A stretch of DNA of 52,090 nt from Thermococcus sp. (GTDB lineage: Archaea; Methanobacteriota_B; Thermococci; Thermococcales; Thermococcaceae). A model generated the notes under the pieces. The model did not search any database and was not told the DNA's origin. It saw only the letters and a program-made list of their open reading frames with translations. Positions 8,362-17,394 of this stretch are shown piece by piece. The stretch lies in NCBI RefSeq assembly GCF_026991495.1, contig NZ_JALXBJ010000052.1, forward strand, positions 1 to 52,090, in the 5' to 3' direction. The translations under genes and the position numbers were made by a program. Position 1 is the first letter of the stretch. The number at the start of each line of letters is the position of its first letter.

Positions 8362-10224
8362 ATGAGCAATATCGAATGGAACGAGAAGACCTTTTCGAGG
8401 TTCGCCTACCTCGGCGACCCGAGGATAAGTGGCGACTTCGTAGCCTACACCCTGACGAAGGTGAACATGGAGGACAACAAGTACGAGAGCACGGTCGTCG
8501 TCGAGAACCTTGAGAAAGGTTCGAGGCGCTTCGTCGAGAACGCCTCGATGCCGAGGATTTCTCCCGATGGCAAAAAGCTCGCCTTCACGCGCTTTAACGA
8601 TGACAAGAAGGCAACCGAGATATGGGTGGCTGAGCTGGAAAACCTGAGCTCGAAGAAAGTTCTCACCGCCAAAAACGTCCGCTCCATCGAGTGGAACGAT
8701 GATTCGAGGAGGCTCCTCGTTGTGGGCTTCAAGAGGAACGATGACGAGGACTTCGTCTTTGATAGCGATGTCCCCTACTGGTTCGACAACATGGGCTTCC
8801 TCGACGGGGAGAAGACGACCTTCTGGATACTCGATACCGAGGGCGAGGAAATCGTCGAGGAGTTCGAGAAGCCCCGCTTTTCGAGCGGAATCTGGCACGG
8901 CGATGGAGTTGTCATCAACGTCCCCCACCGCGAGGCTTCAAAGCCGGAGCTCTTCAAGTTCTGGGACATCTACCTCTGGAAGGACGGAGACGAGGAGAAG
9001 CTCTTCGAGAGGGTCTCCTTCGAGGCGATAGATTCCGACGGGAAGGGACTGCTCCTCCGGGGGAAGAGGGAGAAGAAGTACCTGAGTGAGCACGACTGGC
9101 TCTACCTCTGGGACGGCGAGCTAAAAGCGGTCTACGAGGGACCGCTGGATGTTTACTCTGCCAAGCTCGACGGTGGGAGGGTTTACTTCCTCGTTCCGGA
9201 CTCTGGAAGGGTGAACCTCTACCTCTGGGACGGGAAGGCCGAACCGGCTGTTGTCGGCGACCACTGGATTTACGGCCTCGACGTGGACGACGGCAGGGCG
9301 ATTCTCCTCATAATGACTGCAACGAGAATTGGCGAGCTCTACCTCTACGACGGCGAGCTTAAGCATATTACAGACTACAACGGGCCGATGTTTGCCAAGC
9401 TGAAGACCTTCGAGCCGAGGCACTTCAGGTTCAAGAGCCTTGACCTTGAGATAGACGGCTGGTACCTTAAACCCGAGCTTAAGGAGAACGAAAAGGCACC
9501 CGTCATCGTTTTCGTCCACGGCGGGCCCAAGGGCATGTACGGGCACCGCTTCGTCTACGAGATGCAGCTCATGGCGAGCAAAGGCTACTACGTAGTCTTC
9601 GTTAACCCGCGCGGAAGCGACGGCTACACCGAAGACTTCGCGCTGAGAGTTCTTGAGAGAACGGGCCTTGAGGACTTCCAGGACATTCTCAACGGCATAG
9701 AGGAGTTCTTCAAGCTTGAACCTCAGGCAGACCGCGAGAGGGTTGGAATAACGGGCATAAGCTACGGCGGCTACATGACCAACTGGGCGTTAACACAGAG
9801 CGACCTCTTTAAAGCGGGAATAAGCGAGAACGGTATAAGCTACTGGCTCACCAGCTACGCCTTCTCGGACATAGGCCTCTGGTTCGACGTCGAGGTAATC
9901 GGGCAAAACCCGCTCGAAAACGAGAACTTCAGAAAGCTGAGCCCCCTATTCTACGCGAAGAACGTTAAGGCACCTATCCTGATTATCCACTCTCTTGAGG
10001 ACTACCGCTGTCCCCTCGACCAGAGTTTGATGTTCTACAACGTTCTCAAAGACCTCGGCAGGGAAGCCTACTTAGCGGTCTTCAAGAAGGGGCCGCACGG
10101 CCACAGCATCAGAGGGAGCCCTAAGCACCGTTCAAAGCGCTACAAGCTCTTTGCTGAGTTCTTCGAGAGGAAGCTGAAGAAGTATGAGGAGGGCTTTGAG
10201 GTGAAGGGCCTTTTGAAGAGCTGA
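8362..10224 (+). CDS. acylaminoacyl-peptidase / prolyl oligopeptidase family (S9) peptidase
   Basis: A 620-residue cytosolic serine peptidase. Residues 1-350 form a beta-propeller-like part with repeated YLYDGE/LYLWDG strands, and the alpha/beta-hydrolase domain follows from about 360. The catalytic triad is visible: Ser467 in GISYGGYM, Asp547 in HSLEDYRC and His579 in GPHGHS. HGGPKGMYG near residue 390 forms the oxyanion region. These enzymes remove acylated N-terminal residues or cut short peptides; in Pyrococcus and Thermococcus they act in peptide catabolism. No signal peptide is seen. The ATG at 8362 follows a GGGTGAT site. It is monocistronic. Confidence 0.93.
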   Translation: MSNIEWNEKTFSRFAYLGDPRISGDFVAYTLTKVNMEDNKYESTVVVENLEKGSRRFVENASMPRISPDGKKLAFTRFNDDKKATEIWVAELENLSSKKVLTAKNVRSIEWNDDSRRLLVVGFKRNDDEDFVFDSDVPYWFDNMGFLDGEKTTFWILDTEGEEIVEEFEKPRFSSGIWHGDGVVINVPHREASKPELFKFWDIYLWKDGDEEKLFERVSFEAIDSDGKGLLLRGKREKKYLSEHDWLYLWDGELKAVYEGPLDVYSAKLDGGRVYFLVPDSGRVNLYLWDGKAEPAVVGDHWIYGLDVDDGRAILLIMTATRIGELYLYDGELKHITDYNGPMFAKLKTFEPRHFRFKSLDLEIDGWYLKPELKENEKAPVIVFVHGGPKGMYGHRFVYEMQLMASKGYYVVFVNPRGSDGYTEDFALRVLERTGLEDFQDILNGIEEFFKLEPQADRERVGITGISYGGYMTNWALTQSDLFKAGISENGISYWLTSYAFSDIGLWFDVEVIGQNPLENENFRKLSPLFYAKNVKAPILIIHSLEDYRCPLDQSLMFYNVLKDLGREAYLAVFKKGPHGHSIRGSPKHRSKRYKLFAEFFERKLKKYEEGFEVKGLLKS

Positions 10225-10308
10225 TCCCTTTCTCTTCATCTACTCTTTCAGACCCACACCTGAGAAAGAGCTTTAATGGCCTCCACCGATTTTCGGTGGG
10301 TGGTTCCT

Positions 10309-11685
10309 GTGAAGGTAAAGGCTCTAATGGCCCTGTTAGTGGTGGGTCTCGTCCTCCTCTCAGCGGGTTGCCTCGGTGGAGGGGGAAAGACCACGGGCTC
10401 AAGCGGGAGTAGTGCTGTCAGCTCAAAGTCGAGCAGCTCTTCAAGCGTCCCAACTGGCAGTACGTCCTCAACGACGTCCAGCCCATGGATCCCAGAGGTC
10501 TCGATCTTCAACCTCGGGAAGTTCATAGGAAAAAACGTCACGGTGAAGGGGAAGTTCGTGGGCATTGGCTACAACTCAACGAGCCACACGTACGTCCTCA
10601 CGATAGAGGGCGATGGAAGGAAGGTCAGGATCATAGCGAAGCGCAGCCTGCTCTCCGTCCTCAACCCCATCACCGTCGGAGTCGGGACAACCGTTAAAGT
10701 CACGGGAGAGGTCAAAGACGCCGATGAGATGATGGCTAAGGAGATCGTGCTCTTAGAGCCGCTTCAGTCGCCCAAGCTTCTCCCGATAGGGAACGTAAAG
10801 GAGGACATGCTCGGCGAGATAGTCGTCGTTGAGGGCAACGTGAAGGAGCTGAAGGAGATAGGCTCAAACCTCAAGCTCGTTTTAGACGACGGGACCGGGG
10901 AGATAGCCGTTTTCATACCCGGCTCAGTCGTCAGGGAGCTCTCAAACGACACGCGCTCCAAGCTGAAGGAGGGCCTCGGCGTTGAGGTCGGCGGCTACCT
11001 CGATGAGTACAAGGGAACCCTTGAGATCATACCCTACACGGCCTCGGGAATCAGACCCCTCGGAAAGCCACTGGGCGTAACGACGAGCTCCCCCGCGACC
11101 TCGACAACCTCAACCGCTGAAACCGGCGGAGGGGTCAAGTGGGTCACCGTTGCTGGCCTTTCAAACGCCTCCGGCGAGGTCTACCTAAACGCCACCTGGG
11201 TGAAGCTCTACTACTCCAACCACAACTACCTCATGGAGGTCTCAGACGAAAGCGGGAAGGCCAACCTCACGGTTTCAAGGGATCTCCTTCCGAACCCTGC
11301 GGAGGATGGAACAGGGAGCCTGCTGGAGCTCGTTGTGGACGCGCCCTCAATGATCATCAAGAACCTCTCCGTGCTGAACCCGAACCCATCGCCCCTCCTC
11401 AGCACAGCTAACATCACCCCCGAGCTGATGGGCAGGACCGTTGTGGTCGAGGGGGAGATCTCGGGCTTCAAGACAATAGGGGCCAACCTTAAGTTCACGG
11501 TGGTTGACGGAACCGGCAACGTCACGGTTTTCGTGCCATCATCAGTGGCCGGGAAGCTTCCTTCCGACCTCAGGGAAGGGCTCGGCGATGGCGCCAAGGT
11601 CACGGTGGCCGGCTACGTTACCGAGTACAAGGGGACGATCGAGATAATCCCGTACTCCCCGGAGGGCCTGAAGCTCTCCCGCTGA
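10309..11685 (+). CDS. lipoprotein with tandem OB-like domains
   Basis: A 458-residue exported protein. The GTG at 10309 follows GGTGGGTGG; an upstream ATG at 10276 lacks such a site. Residues 5-20 form a signal peptide ending in the lipobox LSAGC, with lipid-modified Cys21, then a Ser/Thr-rich stalk (to about 65). Four beta-rich domains of about 80-100 residues follow. Two share the frame TVVVEG/IVVVEG, then IGSNLKLVLDDGTGEIAVFIP, AGYVTEYKGTIEIIPY. The pattern of a beta strand, DDGTG turn and GYL/GYV strand is that of OB folds (nucleic-acid or oligosaccharide binding), so it probably displays binding modules on the cell surface. The same modules occur in the next gene and within the gene at 15048. 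Confidence 0.8.
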   Translation: MKVKALMALLVVGLVLLSAGCLGGGGKTTGSSGSSAVSSKSSSSSSVPTGSTSSTTSSPWIPEVSIFNLGKFIGKNVTVKGKFVGIGYNSTSHTYVLTIEGDGRKVRIIAKRSLLSVLNPITVGVGTTVKVTGEVKDADEMMAKEIVLLEPLQSPKLLPIGNVKEDMLGEIVVVEGNVKELKEIGSNLKLVLDDGTGEIAVFIPGSVVRELSNDTRSKLKEGLGVEVGGYLDEYKGTLEIIPYTASGIRPLGKPLGVTTSSPATSTTSTAETGGGVKWVTVAGLSNASGEVYLNATWVKLYYSNHNYLMEVSDESGKANLTVSRDLLPNPAEDGTGSLLELVVDAPSMIIKNLSVLNPNPSPLLSTANITPELMGRTVVVEGEISGFKTIGANLKFTVVDGTGNVTVFVPSSVAGKLPSDLREGLGDGAKVTVAGYVTEYKGTIEIIPYSPEGLKLSR

Positions 11686-11788
11686 CCCTTTCTTTTTCAC
11701 CGTCCAATTATATACACGAAAATGTTAAAAGCATCCCCTCGAACTCCCTTGCTACGCTTCAAATCTCGCCGCGAGGAGGTGTTGTGAG
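11686..11788. promoter_or_regulatory. intergenic region with terminator-like T tract and TATA box
   Basis: The lipoprotein stop is followed by CCCTTTCTTTTTC, a likely termination tract. TTATATACAC at about 11708-11717 is a TATA candidate for the next gene, giving a leader of about 50 bases with a GAGGAGGTG ribosome site. A second TATA-like stretch (GCTTTATTATC, about 11840) lies inside the annotated start of that gene. Confidence 0.4.
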
Positions 11789-13717
11789 ATGGGGTCAAGC
11801 GATTCAAATCGACGGGAAGACTCTGTAAAGGGCGAAAAAAAGCTTTATTATCACGGATTAATCGAGCAGAAGAGGATAGACATCTCAAAGCTTAAGGTTC
11901 TCTCCATCATCTTAGCCGTCGCTGGGCTCGCCGTCATACTCATAGCGGCCCAGAGCGCCCAGGCCCCGCTCGCAAAGGTGGGGGACGTCTACGGCAACTA
12001 CCTCATGAACTACGCAGTTGTTAGGGTTGAGGGCAACGTCAGCGAGGTGCCCTCGGTCTCAGAAAGCGGCGGCAAGCTCTCCATCATCTTCAGCGTGAAC
12101 GACGGAACCGGGAGCCTGGACGTAAGGGTCTACTCACCGGTGGCTGAGAGGATGATAAGAGAGGGAAAGATCCCGATGCCGGGCGACAGGGTCGAGGCGG
12201 AGGTTCAGCTCAGGGTCAGGGAGACCTACACCTACGGCATCCTCAACTACCTCGGCGGCCTCAAGTTCATAGGAAAGGCCTACTCCCCGAACCCAGAGAG
12301 GGTGAGCTCCCTCGATAAGTCCCTCTCCCACCGCTACGTAATGGTCGAGGGCATGGTTGAGGACTCAAGGGAGGTCTCAAGGGGCCTCCTCTTCGACGTC
12401 GATACAGGCGGGGGAAAGGTCACGGTTCTCCTCCCGAAGGTTCTCTACGTTCTCTCGGGGAAGCCAAACGTAACTGCAGGTGACTCGGTCAGCGTCGCGG
12501 GGATTGTCTACCTCTACAGGGGCAGCAGCCCAGAGCTCGTTGTTAGGAACCTCTCCGAGGTGAGGGTCAAAAGGCTGGAGGCCAGGGAGGTTCCCCTGAG
12601 TGAGGTCGCCTCGCACGAGGGCGAGGTCATAGAAACGACCGGGAGGCTCGGGAGGATAAGCTACGACCCAGGCACAAAGGAGTACCTCGTTGCCCTCACA
12701 GACGGTTCCAACGTTACGGCGGTCGCAAGCAGGGAGGTTCTCTCCGGGATAGACCCCCTCAAGGCCGGAACGGGAAGCGAGGTCAGGGCAGTTGGGAAGG
12801 TGGTCGGCGGTAAGATAAAGGCCACGAAGTTCGAGGTCGTGAAGCCCGTCCCGCCGCGCATCTCAAAGGTCTCGGAGCTCACGTCCTCTGAGCTCGGGAA
12901 GATAGTGGTCGTAGAGGGCAACGTGGTGGACGTGACTTCAATAGGCTCGAACCTCAAGCTGACCCTGAGCGATGGTAGCGGGAAGATAGCGGTCTTCATC
13001 CCATCCCCGGTCGTTTCAGAGCTGGGCGATGAGGTTTCAAAGATCAAACCAGGGCTCGGGCTGAGGGTGGCCGGCTACCTCACCGAGTACAGGGGAAGCC
13101 TTGAGATAGTCCCCTACACCGGGGCTGGGGTAGTGACCTACGGGGAGCCCGTCGGCGGAAGCGGGGGAAGCGCAGCCCACACCGCAACCTACACCAAGCT
13201 CTCGGAGCTCTCAAGCGCCTCAGGAACCGTAAAGCTGCGGGTGAAGTGGCTCGGCGTTTACTACTCAAAGCCGAACTACCTGATCGAGGTGAGCGACGGG
13301 AGCGGAACCGCGAACCTAAGCATAAAAAGGAGCCTCATCCCCAACCCCCTCAAGGCGGGAACGGGCAGCGAACTCGAGGTAACCTACGACGCGGACGCAA
13401 AGGAGGTAACCGGCGTTGAGGTGGTATCGGGCGTCGCCTCGCCGAAGCTCCAAACTGGAGAGGTGAGCACGGGCTACCTCGGAAAGACGGTGGTTGTGGA
13501 GGGGGTTGTCAGGGGCGTCTACCAGGGCTCGACCTTCGTGAAGCTGACCATCGACGACGGGAGCGGCGAGCTGACCGTATTCATACCGAAGAGCGTTGCC
13601 GGCGACAAGACCTTCAGCGAGGGGCAGACAGTGAAGGTCGGCGGCTACGTAACCGAATACCGCGGGAGCGTCGAGGTGGTTCCCTACCGCGGGGACGGTA
13701 TAATCCTGGAGGGATGA
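11789..13717 (+). CDS. membrane-anchored protein with tandem OB-like domains
   Basis: A 642-residue protein. Residues 1-33 are charged and cytoplasmic. A single hydrophobic anchor (VLSIILAVAGLAVILIAA, about 37-54) follows, and the rest is outside the cell. About six OB-like domains share the signature of the upstream lipoprotein: VVVEGNV, IGSNLKLTLSDGSGKIAVFIP, AGYLTEYRGSLEIVPY. Both genes therefore belong to one domain family made by duplication. The ATG at 11789 has a strong GAGGAGGTG site. The stop overlaps the next start (ATGA), so this gene is coupled to the TctA-like gene. A substrate-binding role for a membrane transport or hydrolase complex is an inference from the anchoring and gene order. 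Confidence 0.78.
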   Translation: MGSSDSNRREDSVKGEKKLYYHGLIEQKRIDISKLKVLSIILAVAGLAVILIAAQSAQAPLAKVGDVYGNYLMNYAVVRVEGNVSEVPSVSESGGKLSIIFSVNDGTGSLDVRVYSPVAERMIREGKIPMPGDRVEAEVQLRVRETYTYGILNYLGGLKFIGKAYSPNPERVSSLDKSLSHRYVMVEGMVEDSREVSRGLLFDVDTGGGKVTVLLPKVLYVLSGKPNVTAGDSVSVAGIVYLYRGSSPELVVRNLSEVRVKRLEAREVPLSEVASHEGEVIETTGRLGRISYDPGTKEYLVALTDGSNVTAVASREVLSGIDPLKAGTGSEVRAVGKVVGGKIKATKFEVVKPVPPRISKVSELTSSELGKIVVVEGNVVDVTSIGSNLKLTLSDGSGKIAVFIPSPVVSELGDEVSKIKPGLGLRVAGYLTEYRGSLEIVPYTGAGVVTYGEPVGGSGGSAAHTATYTKLSELSSASGTVKLRVKWLGVYYSKPNYLIEVSDGSGTANLSIKRSLIPNPLKAGTGSELEVTYDADAKEVTGVEVVSGVASPKLQTGEVSTGYLGKTVVVEGVVRGVYQGSTFVKLTIDDGSGELTVFIPKSVAGDKTFSEGQTVKVGGYVTEYRGSVEVVPYRGDGIILEG

Positions 13718-13719
13718 AG

Positions 13720-15042
13720 ATGCTCCCGGTGTCCCAGCTCATCCTCTGGTCATTAATCGGTGTCGTCTTCGGCTCGCTGATATCCTGGATACCGGGGTTC
13801 CACATATTCAACATAATGGCCCTCTTGGTGGCCGTGTTTGGGGTCGGCTCGCTGATGCCGGTGAGCGCCTTCCCCTTCTTTGCCATCGGAAGTATAGTGG
13901 CCTACGCCTACGTCAGTGCCATTTCGAGCGTTTACTTCAGCGTTGCAGACGAGAGCGCGGTTTTCCTCCTCTTCCCAACCCAGAGGTATCTCCTGCTCGG
14001 CAGGGGTCATGAGGCCGTCATGCTCTACCTAATAGGCGCTGTCACCGGAACTTTGATACTCGTCCTCAGCGCGGTCTTCATCTTCCCAAAGGTGCTGCCG
14101 CCGATATACCAGGCGACGAGCCCCTACATCACCTACTTCCTCACGGCAATAGTGGTCTTCATGTTCATGAGCGAGTGGCCCAAGGAGGGCGACAGGGGCA
14201 GAGGGGCCGGAGAAAGGCTGTGGCTGGCATGGAGGCAGATACTCGGCGGAATAGCGGTTTTCTTCCTCGCCGGAATCCTGGGCTTCGCAGTTATGAACAC
14301 CAACCTCCTCCCCTCCACAAGCGCCTACACGAGGCTCACGCCGATGTTCATAGGCTTCTTTGGGATGTCGTGGGTTCTGCTCAACATACTCTCGAACCCC
14401 CCGATGCTCGAGCAGGTGGTCGATGACAGGGTCGAGAGCAGCCACTACAACATAGCGAAGGCGAGCTTCGGCGGGGCCCTCGGGGGAACGATAGCGGCGA
14501 TCTACCCCATAATCACCGGTGGAATGGGGGCATTAATAGCGGGCCACATGACGAGCCAGAGGGGCGACGACGCCTTCATAATAAGCCAGGGCGTCAACAG
14601 GGTCATCTACTACGTCGGGGCTTTTACTCTGCTCTTCCTGCCCGACCTGCGCCTCACGAGGGGAGCGGCAGCCTGGCTCGTAAGCTCGGTCTACACCCCG
14701 AAGAGCTACTCCGAGTACCTCGCCGCGGTTGGGGTCATACTCCTCAGCGCTGGCATAAGCTTCCTCTTCGCCTACTACCTCTCCAAGGGCATCGCCAAAA
14801 CCTTCAGGGTGGTGCACATCAAGAGGCTCTCCTACATCGTGGCGGTTCTCCTGGTCGGGATATCCTACGTCCTGACGGGGCCGATGGGGGTTCTTGTTCT
14901 CTTCGTCTCAGCGGCCATAGGCCTCATGGCAGCGGCCTTCAACACGAGGAGGAGCTACTGCCTCGGCGGACTGATACTCCCGGTGCTCATCAGCATGACC
15001 GGGCACACGGGAACCTTCATGCACCTGCTCGGACTGGGGTGA
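13720..15042 (+). CDS. TctA-like / DUF112-type multi-pass membrane protein
   Basis: A protein of about 440 residues with ten to twelve hydrophobic segments. The motif GFHIFNIMALL near residue 25 and GGALGGTIAAIYPIITGGMGALIAGHM near 245 match the glycine-rich intramembrane loops of TctA permeases; archaeal members form COG1784, for which no substrate is known to me. An ATG at 13714 overlaps the previous stop, but the ATG at 13720 is spaced six bases from GGAGGG and is preferred. It is translationally coupled to its neighbours on both sides. In bacteria TctA works with a periplasmic binding protein; here the OB-repeat proteins may take that place. Confidence 0.78.
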   Translation: MLPVSQLILWSLIGVVFGSLISWIPGFHIFNIMALLVAVFGVGSLMPVSAFPFFAIGSIVAYAYVSAISSVYFSVADESAVFLLFPTQRYLLLGRGHEAVMLYLIGAVTGTLILVLSAVFIFPKVLPPIYQATSPYITYFLTAIVVFMFMSEWPKEGDRGRGAGERLWLAWRQILGGIAVFFLAGILGFAVMNTNLLPSTSAYTRLTPMFIGFFGMSWVLLNILSNPPMLEQVVDDRVESSHYNIAKASFGGALGGTIAAIYPIITGGMGALIAGHMTSQRGDDAFIISQGVNRVIYYVGAFTLLFLPDLRLTRGAAAWLVSSVYTPKSYSEYLAAVGVILLSAGISFLFAYYLSKGIAKTFRVVHIKRLSYIVAVLLVGISYVLTGPMGVLVLFVSAAIGLMAAAFNTRRSYCLGGLILPVLISMTGHTGTFMHLLGLG

Positions 15043-15047
15043 TGAAG

Positions 15048-16448
15048 ATGAGGGGTTTCACGCACTACATCTCGGGCCTCGCCGCGGTTACCTTCTTCCC
15101 CTCCTTAGTGGCCGACCTCAGAATGGGTATCCTGATCCCGGTCATAGCGGCTGCAGCAGCCTACTTCCCGGACTTCATGGACTTCAAGTTCGGCAAGTTC
15201 CTCTCCAGGAGGGACTACGAGATAGACCCGGCCCCATGGGACGAGAAGAAGCACTACGCGCCCAAGATCGTGAAGATCGGTGAGCTCAGCGAGGCCAACA
15301 GGTACCAGTTCTTCGCCCTCAGGGGGATCGTAAGGGAGGTGCTCACAAAGGGCTCGGGAGTGCTGAGCTACAGCGTTGTGAAGGAAGACGGCACCGTCGA
15401 GACGGTCAGCGAGGAGTACAAGAGCGTGGTATTCACCCTCGACGACGGAACGGGCAGAATAACAGTTGAGGCCTTCGGGGACGACTACAGGTTCTTTGAG
15501 GAGGAGTTCGGCAAAATAGAGGAAGGAAAGGAGATGCTGGTCTTCGGCTACATAGACGTGGACGACGAGGGGAAGCTGGAGCTCGTGGTCAGCGACGCAC
15601 CCCACCCGCAGGGCATAGCCGACACCATAGCGAGGGCCATAGAGGAAGCCTACAGGGAGGGCGAGAGGATAGTTAAGATACACAACGTCCGCCTTCCAGG
15701 GGACGTTTACAGGCGCTTCTGGGTTCACCTCGACCCTCCAAAGAGGGAAGTCCGCGTTGAGATGGGGCCGATAGTTACCCCGGGCGGCGTCTCCATAGGG
15801 GGCGAGGTTCCGGAGTACAGGAGGTACGGGGTGGCGAAGGTCGGCGTCCCCTTCATCAAGACCTATCCAAAACCCACGAGGGTGGATTCTTTCTCAGGTC
15901 CAGAGATAGCCTTCAGAAGGTCCGAGTTCAGGGGAAGGAAGGTCGTCAAGGACAGGTTCCTCCCGTGGCACCACGGCTTCAGCCACTCAATGACAATGGG
16001 CCTGATAATAGCGGCGGTGGTCTTCGCCTTCTTCAAGTTGATAGGCTATTCCCACGCCCTTGACCTCGCCCTCGCCTCGATGATAGGCCAGTGGCTCCAC
16101 GTCTTCGAGGATCAGCTCGGCTTCATGGGCAGCAACCTCTTCCCCCCGCTGACAAAGGATGTCATCCCGGGATTCAAGCTCGGTGAGAGCGGCAGCGGCT
16201 TAACCAACTTCTCCACGGCCTGGCTGATGATAGCGCTGATGATATGGAACTTCAACCGCTTCACCCAGCCGAGGCCAATCCCCGTGGGCGACGTTGAGCT
16301 CCTGCTCCTCCTCATCTGGCCTTCCCTGATAGGCTTCGCCATCGCAGTGATCAAGAGCTTCCAGCTGAGGAGGGAGGTTAGCCGCCTGATGGACTACTAC
16401 ACGAACCTTGAGGCCTTCGAGGAGATGGAGGAAGTCGGGGGAATCTGA
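15048..16448 (+). CDS. DUF457/YdjM-type membrane protein with a soluble OB-like insert
   Basis: A protein of about 466 residues. The N-terminus (FTHYISGLAAV, then YFPDFMDF) and the later HHGFSHSM and LHVFEDQLGFMGSN, with clustered His/Asp in membrane-proximal loops, are those of the YdjM/DUF457 predicted membrane-bound metal-dependent hydrolases. Between the first hairpin and these motifs lies a soluble stretch of about 250 residues. It contains VVFTLDDGTGRITVEAFGD and MLVFGYIDVDD, an OB-like domain of the same type as in the two upstream genes. GTG 15039 and ATG 15042 are also possible, but ATG 15048 is best spaced from GGGGTGA. This shared domain ties the four genes together. Confidence 0.75.
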   Translation: MRGFTHYISGLAAVTFFPSLVADLRMGILIPVIAAAAAYFPDFMDFKFGKFLSRRDYEIDPAPWDEKKHYAPKIVKIGELSEANRYQFFALRGIVREVLTKGSGVLSYSVVKEDGTVETVSEEYKSVVFTLDDGTGRITVEAFGDDYRFFEEEFGKIEEGKEMLVFGYIDVDDEGKLELVVSDAPHPQGIADTIARAIEEAYREGERIVKIHNVRLPGDVYRRFWVHLDPPKREVRVEMGPIVTPGGVSIGGEVPEYRRYGVAKVGVPFIKTYPKPTRVDSFSGPEIAFRRSEFRGRKVVKDRFLPWHHGFSHSMTMGLIIAAVVFAFFKLIGYSHALDLALASMIGQWLHVFEDQLGFMGSNLFPPLTKDVIPGFKLGESGSGLTNFSTAWLMIALMIWNFNRFTQPRPIPVGDVELLLLLIWPSLIGFAIAVIKSFQLRREVSRLMDYYTNLEAFEEMEEVGGI

Positions 16449-17300
16449 TCATTTCCCTTTCTCGGGCTTTCTCGCCACCACCCCAAGGGCCTCCCTAACC
16501 CTTTTTACCCCGACGAAGCCTGCTTTCCTAAGCCTCTCCATGACGCCCTTCTGCAGGTCCTTTCCCCTGTACCTACCCCCGGGGTTCCCCACGTAGTGGA
16601 AAAGCCTCCCGCCGGGCCTTAAGACCCTGTAAAGCTCGCGGTAAAACTCCTCCGAGTAGAGCTCACCGGCAAGTGAGAACCTCGGTGGGTCGTGGATCAC
16701 TGCGTCAAAGCTCCCCTCCCTGAACTTTTTAACGACCTCGAAGACGTCCCCCCGGACCACCTGAACCTTTCCGCCAGTGAAGAGCTCCCGGCTCCATGGG
16801 TTGATCTTAGCCAGCTCGAGGACGTTCGAGTCCTTCTCCACGGTTATGACGTAGGCTCCACGTTTTGAGGCCTCTATGGCAGTGTAGCCTAAGCCCATGC
16901 AGGTATCGAGAACGGTCTCGCCTTCCCCGGGCTTTACCGCTTCAACCTTTCTCCTCGCGTCCCTGAGGGGGTTCGTTCCCTTCGTCCTGTGCATCCTTAT
17001 CCCGTCTATCTCTATCGTCGGGGGCACGGTGGGAACGAGCTTGTAGTAGTGCCTCCCGGCGATGGCGGCCTTGTAAACGGCCCCTCCCCTTACGAAGTAG
17101 AGCGTAGACTCATCCTTGGCTATCCTCTCGATAACCGCCCTCTCCACCCTCGTCCCGTCCGGGAACAGAAAGGCCTCCCCCCGGCGGAGCACCTCGAACG
17201 TCCTGTTGGTCTTCCTTAGGTCAAGGTTTAGCCTGGCGCCTTCCCTTGAGAGCAGCAGCCTCAGGGCGTCTCCAGGGAGTATGAAGTAGATCCCCTCCAT
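16449..17300 (-). CDS. predicted SAM-dependent methyltransferase (COG2521-like)
   Basis: A 283-residue protein. Residues 1-110 form a beta-rich N-terminal part with HRTKGTNPLRDAR. The class I methyltransferase domain follows with motif I VLDTCMGLGYTA (about 130), an acidic VEKD, and motif IV VIHDPPRFS (about 205), then GGRLFHYVGNPG. The DPPR motif suits an N-methyltransferase acting on nucleic acid or protein, but the target is unknown. The ATG at 17300 has a GGAGGTGG site and a TATA box at 17321-17330. The gene ends against the stop of the four-gene OB cluster and is convergent with it. Confidence 0.8.
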   Translation of the reverse strand: MEGIYFILPGDALRLLLSREGARLNLDLRKTNRTFEVLRRGEAFLFPDGTRVERAVIERIAKDESTLYFVRGGAVYKAAIAGRHYYKLVPTVPPTIEIDGIRMHRTKGTNPLRDARRKVEAVKPGEGETVLDTCMGLGYTAIEASKRGAYVITVEKDSNVLELAKINPWSRELFTGGKVQVVRGDVFEVVKKFREGSFDAVIHDPPRFSLAGELYSEEFYRELYRVLRPGGRLFHYVGNPGGRYRGKDLQKGVMERLRKAGFVGVKRVREALGVVARKPEKGK

Positions 17301-17320
17301 GATCCCACCTCCGGCACCCC

Positions 17321-17330
17321 GTATAAAACG
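17321..17330 (-). promoter_or_regulatory. TATA box of the methyltransferase gene
   Basis: GTATAAAACG on the plus strand reads CGTTTTATAC on the minus strand, 21-30 bases before the ATG at 17300. The divergent KaiC-like gene would use the A/T-rich stretch near 17343-17355. Confidence 0.5.
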
Positions 17331-17394
17331 CTTTCCGCGGGAAAAATGTTAAAACCGGGGCTGTTCAAAATTAGGGTTGTACGCGGTGGTGGGA

